From: Bradyrhizobium sp. Ce-3
GTDB lineage: Bacteria; Pseudomonadota; Alphaproteobacteria; Rhizobiales; Xanthobacteraceae
Direction: 5' to 3'
DNA length: 64,000 nt
Assembly (NCBI RefSeq): GCF_022835695.1
Contig: NZ_BQUV01000003.1
Location: 682,001-746,000 of the forward strand
This document shows, in pieces, positions 25,655-35,060 of this stretch. Position 1 is the stretch's first letter. Each line of letters starts with the position of its first letter. Below the pieces are notes generated by a model. It worked only from the letters and a program-made list of their open reading frames with translations. It did not search any database and had not been told where the DNA came from. The position numbers and the translations under genes were made by a program.

Positions 25655-26496
25655 TCCTCACAGAGGAACAGAAGGCCGAGATCGCGGCACATACGCGGCG
25701 CTACAACGAGCTGAAAGCGGCCGGGCAGGAGCACGCGCCCCGGGCGCTGCCGGCGCCGACCTCGCGCGACGCCGCGCCGATCGCCGTTGATGCAATCATC
25801 CATCGTGAGACGGTTCCGGCCGGCTGGTACTGGACCACGCAGCTGAACCGTGGCGAGACGTTGCGCATCGTCAACACACAGGGGATATCGACCGTCAGCC
25901 TGCTCGCCTGGAATGCCGCCGACACCACCGAGCGGCTCAACCACGCCGACACCATCAAGGTGCAATGGGCGGCGCGACTGCAGAAGGGCCGTGTGTTGCT
26001 GTCGGACATGGGCCGGGCGCTGCTCGGCATCACCGAGGACAGCAGCGCCGCGCATGATGCCGTGGTCGGCGGCTCGACCGCGGCGACCAACCGGGCAAAC
26101 TACGGCGAAGGCGATTTTCGCAACACGCGCGACAACTTCATTCTCGCCGCGGCCAAGCTCGGGCTCGATCGCCGCGACGTCCATCCCTGTGTCAGCTTCT
26201 TCGCGCCGGTCGCGATCGACGCCGACGGCAAGTTTGTCTGGTCTGACGCGCGCAGGCAGAAAGGGGACTTCGTCGAGCTGCGCGCGGAAATGGATCTGCT
26301 GATTGCATTGTCGAACTGTCCGCATCCGCTCGATCCGGTCAGGACCTATCCGCAAGCGAGCGTCGAGATCGTGCGCTATCGCGCCGGTGCGCCCGCGGCT
26401 GACGATTTGTGCCGGACCGCGACCGCCGAGGCGGTCCGCGCCTATCAGAACAATGCGCTGTATTTCGGCGAGACCAGCGAAGGAGCCGGGCAATGA
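25651..26496 (+). CDS. Carboxyguanidine deiminase subunit (urea carboxylase-associated protein 1, DUF1989)
   Basis: A 281-residue DUF1989 protein, formerly 'urea amidolyase-associated protein 1'. Visible family segments are VPAGWYWTTQLNRGETLRIVN, RLNHADTIKVQW, LSDMGRAL, HDAVVGG and ALSNCPHPLDP. Homologous pairs have been shown to remove ammonia from carboxyguanidine, giving allophanate, as a two-subunit enzyme. Several Cys/His spots, including the conserved NCPH, probably bind the catalytic metal. It overlaps the ATPase gene and the next gene by 4 bases each, so production of the two subunits is coupled. Confidence 0.88.
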   Translation: MILTEEQKAEIAAHTRRYNELKAAGQEHAPRALPAPTSRDAAPIAVDAIIHRETVPAGWYWTTQLNRGETLRIVNTQGISTVSLLAWNAADTTERLNHADTIKVQWAARLQKGRVLLSDMGRALLGITEDSSAAHDAVVGGSTAATNRANYGEGDFRNTRDNFILAAAKLGLDRRDVHPCVSFFAPVAIDADGKFVWSDARRQKGDFVELRAEMDLLIALSNCPHPLDPVRTYPQASVEIVRYRAGAPAADDLCRTATAEAVRAYQNNALYFGETSEGAGQ

Positions 26497-27158
26497 CCAT
26501 GCAATCCGTTCGGACCGGCCGCATCGTTCTCGATGCGGAAATTGCCGCACGCAAGCCGTGGTCGGCTGTCATCCGCAAGGGCCAGGCGCTGCGGATCACC
26601 GATACCCATGGCCAGCAGGCGGTCGATACGCTGTTCTACCGCGCCGACGACTATCAGGAGCGCTACAGCGGCCAGGATACGCTGCGCGCGCAGGGCTCGG
26701 CCTATGTCGGGCTCGGCACCAGGATCATGTCCAATGAGGGCCGGGTGATGCTGCGCGTCACCGCCGACAGCTGCGGCCTTCACGACACTTCCGCGGGCGC
26801 CTGCTCCTGCGAGAGCAACACCGTACGGTTCGGCCACCAGACCCGCTACCAGCACGCATGCCGCGAGAATTTCGTCATCGAAGCCGCGAAATACGGCATG
26901 TCGAAACGCGACATCGTGCCGAATCTGAACTTCTTCATGAACGTGCCGATCGATCCCGCCGGCAATTTCACCGTGGTCGACGGCGTCTCCAGGCCCGGCG
27001 ACGCCATCGAGCTGGTCGCCGAGATGGACGTGCTGTGCCTGATCTCGAACTGCCCGCAGATCAACAACCCCTGCAACGGCTTCTTCCCGACGCCGGTCCA
27101 GGTGACGATCTACGAGCCCGCGATCGTCGAGCCCACGATTTTCAAGTCGGGAGCGTGA
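26493..27158 (+). CDS. Carboxyguanidine deiminase subunit (urea carboxylase-associated protein 2, DUF1989)
   Basis: A 221-residue partner of the preceding DUF1989 protein. Conserved segments are VIRKGQALRITDTHGQQAVDTLFY, SAGACSCESNTVRFG, the HACRENF stretch, and SNCPQINNPCNGFFPTPVQ. It is thought to act with the first subunit in the second step of guanidine catabolism. The start at 26493 overlaps the previous stop by four bases; the longer upstream frame lies inside the previous gene. A 3-base gap leads to the carboxylase. Confidence 0.88.
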   Translation: MTMQSVRTGRIVLDAEIAARKPWSAVIRKGQALRITDTHGQQAVDTLFYRADDYQERYSGQDTLRAQGSAYVGLGTRIMSNEGRVMLRVTADSCGLHDTSAGACSCESNTVRFGHQTRYQHACRENFVIEAAKYGMSKRDIVPNLNFFMNVPIDPAGNFTVVDGVSRPGDAIELVAEMDVLCLISNCPQINNPCNGFFPTPVQVTIYEPAIVEPTIFKSGA

Positions 27159-27161
27159 GGC

Positions 27162-30100
27162 ATGTTCAGCAAGGTCCTGATTGCCAACCGCGGCGAGATC
27201 GCCGGGCGGATCGGCAGAACATTGCACCGCTTGGGCATCGCTTCGGTCGCGGTCTATTCCGATGCCGACCGCTTCACCCGGCCGGTGCTCGACGCCGACG
27301 AGGCGGTGCGGATCGGCCCCGCGCCGGCAGCCGAAAGCTATCTCAACGTCGATGCGATCATGGCGGCGTGTCTTGCGACCGGCGCGCAGGCGGTGCATCC
27401 CGGTTACGGTTTCCTGTCGGAGAACCGCCGCTTTGCCGAACGGCTCGCCGAGCACGGCATCAGATTCATCGGGCCGCGGCCGGAGCATCTTGACGCCTTC
27501 GGCCTCAAGCACAAGGCACGCGAGATCGCCGAACGCAGCGGCGTGCCGCTGCTGCCGGGCTCCGGCCTGCTGGAGACCATCGACGAGGCGGTGCGCGAGG
27601 CTGAGAGAATCGGCTTTCCGGTGATGCTGAAGAGCACGGCGGGGGGCGGTGGCATCGGCATGCAGCTCTGCCACAATATGGCGGCCTTGCGCGAGCGATT
27701 TGAATCCGTGCAGCGCACGGCGCGCGCAAGCTTCGGCGACGCCCGGGTCTATCTCGAACGCTTCGTCGCCCAGGCGCGCCACATCGAGGTGCAGATCTTC
27801 GGCAACGGCAAAGGCGACGTGGTCGCGCTCGGCGAGCGCGACTGCTCGCTGCAGCGGCGCAACCAGAAGGTCTTCGAGGAGACCCCGGCGCCGGGGCTGT
27901 CCACCGAGATCAGGCGGCGGCTGCATGCGGCTGCGGTGTCGCTTGGCAAGGCGGTGGCTTACGAATCCGCTGGCACCGTCGAGTTCATCTACGACGTCGC
28001 GCGCGAGGATTTCTACTTCCTCGAGGTCAACACCCGCCTCCAGGTCGAGCATCCCGTCACCGAGCAGGTCACCGGCGTCGACCTCGTCGAATGGATGATC
28101 CGGCAGGCGGCCGGAGAAGACGTGCTGGGCCAGGCGGGTCAGCTCGAACCAAAGGGCGCGGCGATCGAGGTGCGGCTCTATGCCGAGAACCCCGGCGCCG
28201 CCTTTCGCCCGAGCGCGGGCCGGCTGACGAAGGTCAGCTTCTCGCCAGACGCGCGGATCGACGGCTGGATCGAGACCGGGACAGAAGTGTCGCCGTTCTA
28301 CGATCCGATGCTGGCCAAGATCATCGTGTCGGCTGAGACGCGCGAGGCCGCGATCGCGAAGTTGAGCAAAGCGCTCGATCAGACGGTGGTGGCCGGGATC
28401 GAGACCAATCTCGACTATCTGCGTGCGATCGCTGTGTCCGACGTGTTCCGCAGCGGGCAGGTGGCGACCAGCGTGCTTGGCGCCTTCGCCTATCGTCCCC
28501 GTACCATCGACGTTGTCGCGCCCGGTGCGCAGAGCGGCGTGCAGGAGCTGCCCGGCCGCCTGCATCTCTGGCATGTCGGGGTGCCGCCGAGCGGCCCGAT
28601 GGACGAGCGGTCGTTTCGCCTCGCCAACCGCGTCGTGGGCAATCCGGAAGTAACGACCGCACTGGAGCTGACGGTCAACGGGCCGACCCTGCACTTCAAC
28701 ACCGATGCGATCGTCGCGCTGTCGGGCGCGCAGATGAAGGCGGCGCTCGACGGTGCCGATGTCGGCCATGACGAGCCGGTCGCGGTCCGCGCCGGTCAGA
28801 CGCTTGCCATCGGCAGCATCAAGGGGCCGGGGCAGCGCACCTATCTGGCTGTGCGCGGCGGCATCGACGTGCCGGAGATTCTCGGCTCGCGCGCCGTGTT
28901 CGCGCTCGGCGCCTTCGGCGGCCATGCGACGGGTTCGCTGAAGGCCGGCGACGTGCTGCATATCGGCGCGGAGAGCCCTGACCTTGCGGCGCCGCGGTGC
29001 GCAACGGAGGACGAACGTCTGCAGCTGACATCTGCCTGGAAGATCGGCGTGGTCTACGGTCCGCACGGCGCGCCGGATTTCTTCCTCGACGACGACATCG
29101 AGACGCTGTTCGCATCGAGCTACGAGGTGCACTTCAACAGCGCCCGCACCGGCGTGCGGCTGATCGGGCCGAAGCCGCGCTGGGCCCGTGCCGATGGCGG
29201 CGAGGCCGGACTGCATCCGTCGAACATCCACGACAACGCCTATGCGGTCGGCTCGATCGACTTCACCGGCGACATGCCGATCATTCTCGGGCCCGACGGA
29301 CCGAGCCTCGGCGGCTTCGTCTGTCCGGCGGTGGTCGCGCGCGACGAACTCTGGAAAATCGGCCAGCTGCGGCCCGGCGACACCGTCCGCTTCGTGCCGG
29401 TGAAGCGTGACGATCCGGTTGCCGGTCCCACGGTGCTGCATGCACCCGAGCTCGGCTCGGCCATCGTCGGACGCAATGATGATGGCCCGATCCCGGTGGT
29501 GTATCGCCGCGCCGGGGACGACAATCTCCTGGTCGAATATGGCCCGATGGAGCTCGACATCGCGTTGCGGCTGCGCGTCCATGTGCTGGCGCAGGCGCTC
29601 GATGAGGCGAAGCTCGGCGGCCTCATCGACCTCACGCCCGGCATCCGCTCGCTGCAGATCCATTATGACGGCACTACGCTGTCGCGAACGAAGTTGCTCG
29701 ACCTGCTCAGGCGGATCGAGCGCGAACTGCCTGATGTTGATGCGATGCGGGTGCCGAGCCGCACCGTGCATCTGCCGCTGTCATGGCGCGATCCGCAGGC
29801 CGAGCTCGCGATGCGCAAGTATCAGGAGCTGGTGCGCGCGGATGCACCATGGTGTCCGTCGAATGTCGAGTTCATCCGCCGCATCAACGGGCTCGGCAGC
29901 GAGGATGACGTCCGCCGCATCGTGTTCGACGCGGACTATTTCGTGCTCGGCCTCGGCGACGTCTATCTCGGCGCGCCGGTGGCGACCCCGCTCGACCCGC
30001 GGCATCGCCTCGTGACCACGAAGTACAATCCGGCGCGGACCTGGACGCCGGAGAACGCGGTCGGCATCGGCGGCGCCTATATGTGCATCTACGGCATGGA

Positions 30101-30704
30101 AGGGCCGGGCGGCTACCAGCTGTTCGGCCGCACCATCCAGGTCTGGAACAGCTGGCGCACCACGCGGGTGTTCGAGCCTGGCCATCCCTGGCTGTTGCGG
30201 TTCTTCGACAAGATCCGCTTCTTTCCGGTCGATGCCGACGAGCTGCTCGACGCCCGCGCCGCATTCCCGCACGGCCAATACGACATCAGGATCGAGGAGG
30301 GCGAATTCTCCTACGCCGACTACGCGAAGTCGCTGGCCGAGACGCAGCCGTCGATCGCGGCGTTCAAGGCGACGCAGCAGGCCGCATTCGATGCCGAGCG
30401 TCAGCGCTGGCGCGCAATGAAGCTCGACGAGGCGCCGGTGGAGTCGATCGATGTCGGGGCCTCGGCAACCGGCATTCCCGACGGTCAGCTCGGGGCCTTC
30501 TCTGAAGTACCCGGCAACATCTGGAAGATCCTGGTCGAGGAGGGCGCCAAGGTTGCGGCCGGCGACGTGCTTGCGATCATCGAGTCGATGAAGATGGAGA
30601 TCAGTGTGCACGCGCCAAGCGCGGGCAGCATTGCGTCGATACCGGTCAAGCCCGGCCAGACGCTGAAGGCGGGCGATGTCGTGGCGCTGATCCGGCCGGA
30701 GTAG
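27162..30704 (+). CDS. Biotin-dependent guanidine (urea) carboxylase
   Basis: An 1180-residue multidomain enzyme. Order: biotin carboxylase (about 1-450; ANRGEIAGRIGRTL, ATP-grasp loop STAGGGGIG, EVNTRLQVEHPVTE); KipA/AHS2-like carboxyltransferase half (about 465-770; VGVPPSGPMDERSFRLANR); KipI/AHS1-like half (about 785-990); and a C-terminal biotin carrier with biotin Lys1144 in ESMKMEI. It carboxylates its nitrogen substrate with bicarbonate and ATP. Enzymes of this form next to guanidine-I riboswitches prefer guanidine, giving carboxyguanidine. It is the last gene of the operon. An allophanate hydrolase, normally the final enzyme of the pathway, is absent nearby. Confidence 0.9.
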   Translation: MFSKVLIANRGEIAGRIGRTLHRLGIASVAVYSDADRFTRPVLDADEAVRIGPAPAAESYLNVDAIMAACLATGAQAVHPGYGFLSENRRFAERLAEHGIRFIGPRPEHLDAFGLKHKAREIAERSGVPLLPGSGLLETIDEAVREAERIGFPVMLKSTAGGGGIGMQLCHNMAALRERFESVQRTARASFGDARVYLERFVAQARHIEVQIFGNGKGDVVALGERDCSLQRRNQKVFEETPAPGLSTEIRRRLHAAAVSLGKAVAYESAGTVEFIYDVAREDFYFLEVNTRLQVEHPVTEQVTGVDLVEWMIRQAAGEDVLGQAGQLEPKGAAIEVRLYAENPGAAFRPSAGRLTKVSFSPDARIDGWIETGTEVSPFYDPMLAKIIVSAETREAAIAKLSKALDQTVVAGIETNLDYLRAIAVSDVFRSGQVATSVLGAFAYRPRTIDVVAPGAQSGVQELPGRLHLWHVGVPPSGPMDERSFRLANRVVGNPEVTTALELTVNGPTLHFNTDAIVALSGAQMKAALDGADVGHDEPVAVRAGQTLAIGSIKGPGQRTYLAVRGGIDVPEILGSRAVFALGAFGGHATGSLKAGDVLHIGAESPDLAAPRCATEDERLQLTSAWKIGVVYGPHGAPDFFLDDDIETLFASSYEVHFNSARTGVRLIGPKPRWARADGGEAGLHPSNIHDNAYAVGSIDFTGDMPIILGPDGPSLGGFVCPAVVARDELWKIGQLRPGDTVRFVPVKRDDPVAGPTVLHAPELGSAIVGRNDDGPIPVVYRRAGDDNLLVEYGPMELDIALRLRVHVLAQALDEAKLGGLIDLTPGIRSLQIHYDGTTLSRTKLLDLLRRIERELPDVDAMRVPSRTVHLPLSWRDPQAELAMRKYQELVRADAPWCPSNVEFIRRINGLGSEDDVRRIVFDADYFVLGLGDVYLGAPVATPLDPRHRLVTTKYNPARTWTPENAVGIGGAYMCIYGMEGPGGYQLFGRTIQVWNSWRTTRVFEPGHPWLLRFFDKIRFFPVDADELLDARAAFPHGQYDIRIEEGEFSYADYAKSLAETQPSIAAFKATQQAAFDAERQRWRAMKLDEAPVESIDVGASATGIPDGQLGAFSEVPGNIWKILVEEGAKVAAGDVLAIIESMKMEISVHAPSAGSIASIPVKPGQTLKAGDVVALIRPE

Positions 30705-30764
30705 ATTCAGCCGTGTCACGAGTTTTTCGTGCAGATCTGTTGCGGTCCTGTCTCCGTCATTGCG

Positions 30765-31382
30765 CTATGGCGGGCGATCGGACGGCAGCCGACAGCGCCA
30801 CGCTTCGCTGGCAAGCAGCCGGCGCTGTCGGTCGGCGATGGCAGGCCATCCGGAGCGCACCACGCTGAGCACCGCAGCGTCGGCGGATGGGCCTTGATTA
30901 CAGGCAAAATAGCCGCGAAGCCGTCCTTCGCAGTGGAAGCCGAGGCCGGTGTAGAGCTCGAGCGTCCGCCGCAGGCGCCAATCCAGATGCACCTCGGCCC
31001 GCTCGACCGCGAGCACCTCGAACGCATGGCGCGTCATGAGATGCGTGACATGGCTGATGAGCACGACCTCGTCCAATCGTCCGCTGCTCCAGATCGGCGC
31101 CAGCGTCGCCCGCTTCTCCTCCGGCTCGAGCGCCGCGACAGCGGTAAGGCCGATGATGTCGCCTGACCCGGCGTCCTCGATCGCCAGGGCCGCCGTGACA
31201 TTCGCGCAGCTCAGCGTGGCCGCCACGCGCGCGGCCGCCGCCTGGCCGGAGCCGCAGCGATCGAGCTGCCGAAGCGTGCCGGCGTCCCCGAGCTCCTTCA
31301 CCCGCGAGATCCCGGAACCGTGGATCCTGGTGAGCAGGATGCGGTCGGTAGCCAAGGCTTCATGGCTGTCTGCGAATTGCAT
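30765..31382 (-). CDS. GNAT-like N-acetyltransferase
   Basis: A 205-residue protein with weak GNAT features. Strands ALAIEDAGSGDIIGLTAVAAL and VVLISHVTHLMTRHAFEVLAVERAEVHLDW precede LYTGLGFHCEGRLRGYF, the typical RimJ/RimL-type C-terminal block. It would transfer an acetyl group to an unknown amine. It is transcribed toward the guanidine carboxylase and divergently from the LysR gene 68 bases away, so the LysR may regulate it. Confidence 0.65.
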   Translation of the reverse strand: MQFADSHEALATDRILLTRIHGSGISRVKELGDAGTLRQLDRCGSGQAAAARVAATLSCANVTAALAIEDAGSGDIIGLTAVAALEPEEKRATLAPIWSSGRLDEVVLISHVTHLMTRHAFEVLAVERAEVHLDWRLRRTLELYTGLGFHCEGRLRGYFACNQGPSADAAVLSVVRSGWPAIADRQRRLLASEAWRCRLPSDRPP

Positions 31383-31450
31383 GCCCTATTGACGCATCGA
31401 ACCAACATGCCGTCAAATGACTGGAATGGCAGTTCATATGCGGATTGGTC

Positions 31451-32365
31451 ATGTCCCTGAATCCGAGACACGTTGACCTGTTTCGCGAGGTCGTGCGTCA
31501 CAACGGAATCACCAAGGCAGCGCTCAGTCTGCGGATCGGGCAGCCCTTTGTCAGTCGCGCCATCGCGCGGCTGGAGCGCGAGATCGGTTTCGCGCTGTTC
31601 GAACGCGGGCGCGGCGGCGTCACGCTGACGCCGGAAGGCGAGATCTTCCTGCATGAGGTGGAGCGCAACCAGGCCGGGCTGGAGTATCTGGCGCGTGCGG
31701 CGCGCGGCATTCGCGCGCGGGGCAGCGGAACGCTGAGGATCGCCTGCCTTCCGGCATTCACCTATTCGTTGATGCCGCGGATCGTCAGCAGCTTCTCCAG
31801 GAAGAACCCCGGCATCATGCTGTCGGTCGCCGTGCACAGCCCTGAACGGGTCTGGAGTCTGGTCGCTGCAGGCCAGTGCGATGTCGGGCTGGCGCGACCC
31901 CAGTCAGGTTTTGCGGCGGTCGACGACGAACTGCTGATGACGACCGACGCAATCTGCGTGCTGCCGCGTCAGCACGGGCTGAAGTCCAAGCGATTGATCA
32001 GGCCAAAAGACCTGCACGGCGAGGCGATGATTGCGCCGGCGCCGGGCGCGCCGCATCGCACGCGCCTCGAGCGCGCCTTCGAGGACGCCGGGGCCGAGGT
32101 CAGAACGGTGGCCGAGATTCAGTACAGCATGCAGCGCTGCGCCCTGGTTGCGCAGGGACTGGGCTTCTCGATCGTCGATCCCGTGGTGGCGCGCGATTTT
32201 GCCAGCGCCCGGATCGTGCTCAAGCCGTTCACGCCGCGGCTGGAGCTCACCACGGTGCTGCTGTTTCCGTCGCAACGGCCGCGCAGCCGTCTTGCGCTCG
32301 AATTCTGCGAGCTGGTTCGCGCCGAGACTGCGGAATACAGAAAGCCCGCCCGCGCTCCGGTCTGA
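31451..32365 (+). CDS. LysR-type regulator
   Basis: A 304-residue LTTR. The winged HTH is residues 4-63 (RHVDLFREVVRHNGITKAAL, with SRAIARLEREIGFALFERGRGGVTLTPEG), followed by a co-inducer domain with RIACLPAFTYSLMPRIV and a helix-strand pattern to the end. The ATG at 31451 fits the first HTH helix; a TTG two codons earlier is less likely. It is divergent from the GNAT gene, the usual arrangement for a regulator and its target. Confidence 0.87.
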   Translation: MSLNPRHVDLFREVVRHNGITKAALSLRIGQPFVSRAIARLEREIGFALFERGRGGVTLTPEGEIFLHEVERNQAGLEYLARAARGIRARGSGTLRIACLPAFTYSLMPRIVSSFSRKNPGIMLSVAVHSPERVWSLVAAGQCDVGLARPQSGFAAVDDELLMTTDAICVLPRQHGLKSKRLIRPKDLHGEAMIAPAPGAPHRTRLERAFEDAGAEVRTVAEIQYSMQRCALVAQGLGFSIVDPVVARDFASARIVLKPFTPRLELTTVLLFPSQRPRSRLALEFCELVRAETAEYRKPARAPV

Positions 32366-32472
32366 CCTCTGTGTCACGTTCCGGACAATGCCACTCCGAT
32401 CGGCGACAGCTGGGCTTCTGGTATCAACCTCTGATCTGTTCTACACTATGCCAACCGGTTGGATTGCCAGTC

Positions 32473-34248
32473 ATGGTGCAAGAGCAGCCAGCGCGAGTCG
32501 AGCGTAGATTGTCGGCGATACTGGCCGCCGACGTGGCTGGCTACTCGCGGCTCATGCACGATGACGAAGAGACCACGCATGCAAAGCTTGGCGGGCTCCT
32601 GACAGATGCCGTTGAGCCCGCAATCACCGAACACCGTGGCCGCATTGTCAAGCGAACCGGAGATGGGTTCCTGGCGGAGTTTCCGAGTGCGGTCGAGGCG
32701 GTCAGAGCTGCTGTACGGTTTCAAGCCCGTATCTCCGAGCTCACGGCCAGTGACGCGAATGACAGGCGCATTGCTTTCCGTGTCGGCGTCAATATCGGCG
32801 ACGTCATCGTCGAGCCGCATGACATCTTTGGAGACGGCGTTAACATTGCCGCGCGGCTTGAGGGCATTGCAGAACCCGGTGGCATCTGCATCTCGTCTTC
32901 CGCTTACGAGCAAGTCCGAGGCAAGGTTGGCGTTGAGTTCGTCGATTTGGGCGAGCGGAGTCTCAAAAATATCGATCGCCCGGTCCGCGCCTATGCCACG
33001 GTTCCGTCGACACGAGCGGAAGGCGCAAGAGCGAGCCCGATTTCACCGCCGCCTCTTTCGATCATTGTATTGCCGTTCGCGAATCTCAGTGGTGATCCCA
33101 AGCAGGATTACTTTGTCGACGGTGTCACCGAGAGCCTGACTACCGACTTGTCGCGCATCAGGGGCTCGTTCGTGATCGGTCGCCACACCGCATTCACCTA
33201 CAAGGACAAATCGATTGATCTCAAGGAGATTGGCCGTGAATTGAGCATCCGCTATGTGCTTGAGGGCTCGGTTCAGCGCAGCGACAACCGGCTTCGAGTG
33301 AACGTGCAGCTTGTCGATGCCGAAACCGCCCACCACCTCTGGGCCGAGCGTTTCGACAAAGCTGTTACCGATCTTTTCGACGTGCAGGACGAGATCGTGT
33401 CCCGGCTCGCGAACACCTTGAATGCTCAACTGATCGCGGCTGAGGCGAGGCGAGCAGAGCGCTCATTACAGCCCAATTCCTTGGATCTCTATTTTCGAGG
33501 CATGGCGCACTGGAACAAGAGTTGGACCCCGGAGCACATGAAGCGAGCGCGGGGCTATTTCGAACGTGCGCTGGAACTTGATCCTGAAAATGTGGATGCA
33601 TTGGTGGGAATTGCAGCGATCGACACGGCCAGTGCCGTCCATTTTATTGTCGATGATGTGTTTTCCCGGTTTCAATCGGCCGAGGCATATCTTGTGAAAG
33701 CCTTGTCGCTGGCCCCGGAACATGCCGCGGCCCACATGTTCCTGGGCTGTGTCCAAGTCTGCTCCGGTCATGCAGCGCAAGGCTTGGCGGAATGCGAGCA
33801 CGCACTGGTCTTGAACAGGAATCTGGCCGAAGCGCATAGTACGCTCGGTGCCATCAAGGCGATGGTTGGCCGGCCGACGGAAACCGAGGCACACATACTG
33901 GAAGCGCTTCGATTGTCCCCGCTCGACGGGGCGGCGCATCGATGGATGAGTTATGTGGCGTTTTCCAAATTGTACGTCGGAGCCGATGCCGAGGCGGTGA
34001 TATGGTTACGGCGATCTCTGAAGGCCAATACAAACTATCCTTGGGCTCACTTCGCACTCGCCGCGGCATACTCGCTTTCCGGTGAGCTGGAAGAGGCGAA
34101 AGCTGCTGCGAAAGCCGGACTCGCGCTTGATCCCGGTTTCACCATCCGCCGATTGAAGGCCTTTCCATTCTCGGGCGATGAGTCGTTCCGAGCCGGAATC
34201 AGGCGATTGATCAAGGGCATGCACTTGGCCGGGCTACCGGAGGGGTGA
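32473..34248 (+). CDS. Class III adenylate cyclase with TPR-like repeats
   Basis: A 591-residue protein. The N-terminal cyclase domain (about 10-180) has the two metal-binding Asp, D20 (AILAADVAGYSRLM) and D64 (RTGDGFLAEF), and the family block FGDGVNIAARLEGIAEPGGICIS. A FlgO/TolB-like segment follows (IIVLPFANLSGDPKQDYFVDGVTESL; LSIRYVLEGSVQR). The rest is helical repeat sequence of TPR type (YFERALELDPENVDALVGIAA, and others). This is a large rhizobial family probably making cAMP, with repeats for partner binding. The frame upstream of the ATG at 32473 is shadow sequence over the LysR gene. Confidence 0.88.
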   Translation: MVQEQPARVERRLSAILAADVAGYSRLMHDDEETTHAKLGGLLTDAVEPAITEHRGRIVKRTGDGFLAEFPSAVEAVRAAVRFQARISELTASDANDRRIAFRVGVNIGDVIVEPHDIFGDGVNIAARLEGIAEPGGICISSSAYEQVRGKVGVEFVDLGERSLKNIDRPVRAYATVPSTRAEGARASPISPPPLSIIVLPFANLSGDPKQDYFVDGVTESLTTDLSRIRGSFVIGRHTAFTYKDKSIDLKEIGRELSIRYVLEGSVQRSDNRLRVNVQLVDAETAHHLWAERFDKAVTDLFDVQDEIVSRLANTLNAQLIAAEARRAERSLQPNSLDLYFRGMAHWNKSWTPEHMKRARGYFERALELDPENVDALVGIAAIDTASAVHFIVDDVFSRFQSAEAYLVKALSLAPEHAAAHMFLGCVQVCSGHAAQGLAECEHALVLNRNLAEAHSTLGAIKAMVGRPTETEAHILEALRLSPLDGAAHRWMSYVAFSKLYVGADAEAVIWLRRSLKANTNYPWAHFALAAAYSLSGELEEAKAAAKAGLALDPGFTIRRLKAFPFSGDESFRAGIRRLIKGMHLAGLPEG

Positions 34249-34364
34249 GTTCGGCGATGTCGGAATTGGGTGAGAACCGGCAATGCTCTGATTGAGAGCA
34301 GGTTTCTGCTCAGCACCGAACAGGCAATATTGCGAAGGCTGGTCCGGTTCGGCCGGCCGCCGCC

Positions 34365-35060
34365 TCACACCTCGAGCCATTCCTCGCGGACCGCGGCATT
34401 CGCCTTGAGCTGGTCGGGGGTGCCTTCGAACACCACGCGGCCGTGGCCCATGATGTAGACCCGGTTCGAGATCTTCATCGCGATCGACAGCTTCTGCTCG
34501 ACCAGCAGGATGGCGACGCCGGCCTTGGCGATCCGCGCGATCAGCTCGCCGACCTGCTGCACGATCAGCGGCGCCAGACCCTCGGTCGGTTCGTCGATCA
34601 TCATCAATTCGGGATCACCGAGCAGCGTGCGGCAGGTGGTCAGCATCTGCTTCTCGCCGCCCGACAGCACGCCGGCCGGCGTGTCGGCGCGGCGGGCGAG
34701 GTTGGGGAACATGTCCAGCATCTCTTGCAGCCGCCACTTGCCGGGGCGGCGCGGGTCCTTGATGCCGAGGATCAGGTTCTGCCGCACCGTCAGGCTCGGG
34801 AAGATGTCGCGGTGCTCGGGCACGTAGCCGAGGCCGAGGCGGGCGATCTTGTGGCTCGGCAGGCCCGCAATGTCCTGGCCCTTGAAGCGGATGGTGCCCT
34901 GCGGCGGCACTTCGCCCATGATGGCCTTGACGGTGGTGGAGCGGCCGACGCCGTTGCGGCCGAGCAGGCTGACCACCTCGCCGGCGGCGATGTCGAGATC
35001 GACGCCCTGCAGGATGTGGCTCTTGCCGTAATAGGCGTGAAGATTCCTGACCTCGAGCAT
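34365..35060 (-). CDS. livF: Branched-chain amino acid ABC transporter ATPase LivF, with unusual Walker A
   Basis: A 231-residue LivF-type ATPase. The Walker A is GRNGVGRST, with Arg in place of the universal Lys. The signature is LSGGEKQMLTTCRTL, Walker B is LMMIDEP, and VEQKLSIAMKISNRVYIMGHGRVVFEG closes the domain. Such Arg variants occur in a subset of rhizobial LivF proteins, as I recall, and the partner LivG has a normal Lys. It overlaps the LivG stop by one base. It is the last gene of a five-gene minus-strand unit. Confidence 0.9.
   Translation of the reverse strand: MLEVRNLHAYYGKSHILQGVDLDIAAGEVVSLLGRNGVGRSTTVKAIMGEVPPQGTIRFKGQDIAGLPSHKIARLGLGYVPEHRDIFPSLTVRQNLILGIKDPRRPGKWRLQEMLDMFPNLARRADTPAGVLSGGEKQMLTTCRTLLGDPELMMIDEPTEGLAPLIVQQVGELIARIAKAGVAILLVEQKLSIAMKISNRVYIMGHGRVVFEGTPDQLKANAAVREEWLEV

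Noticed and set aside
26445-29771. An 1108-codon minus-strand frame antisense to the guanidine carboxylase
   Set aside because: It lies inside a gene with clear family motifs, its product is Arg/His/Asp-rich without domains, and it is the usual shadow frame of GC-rich coding DNA.
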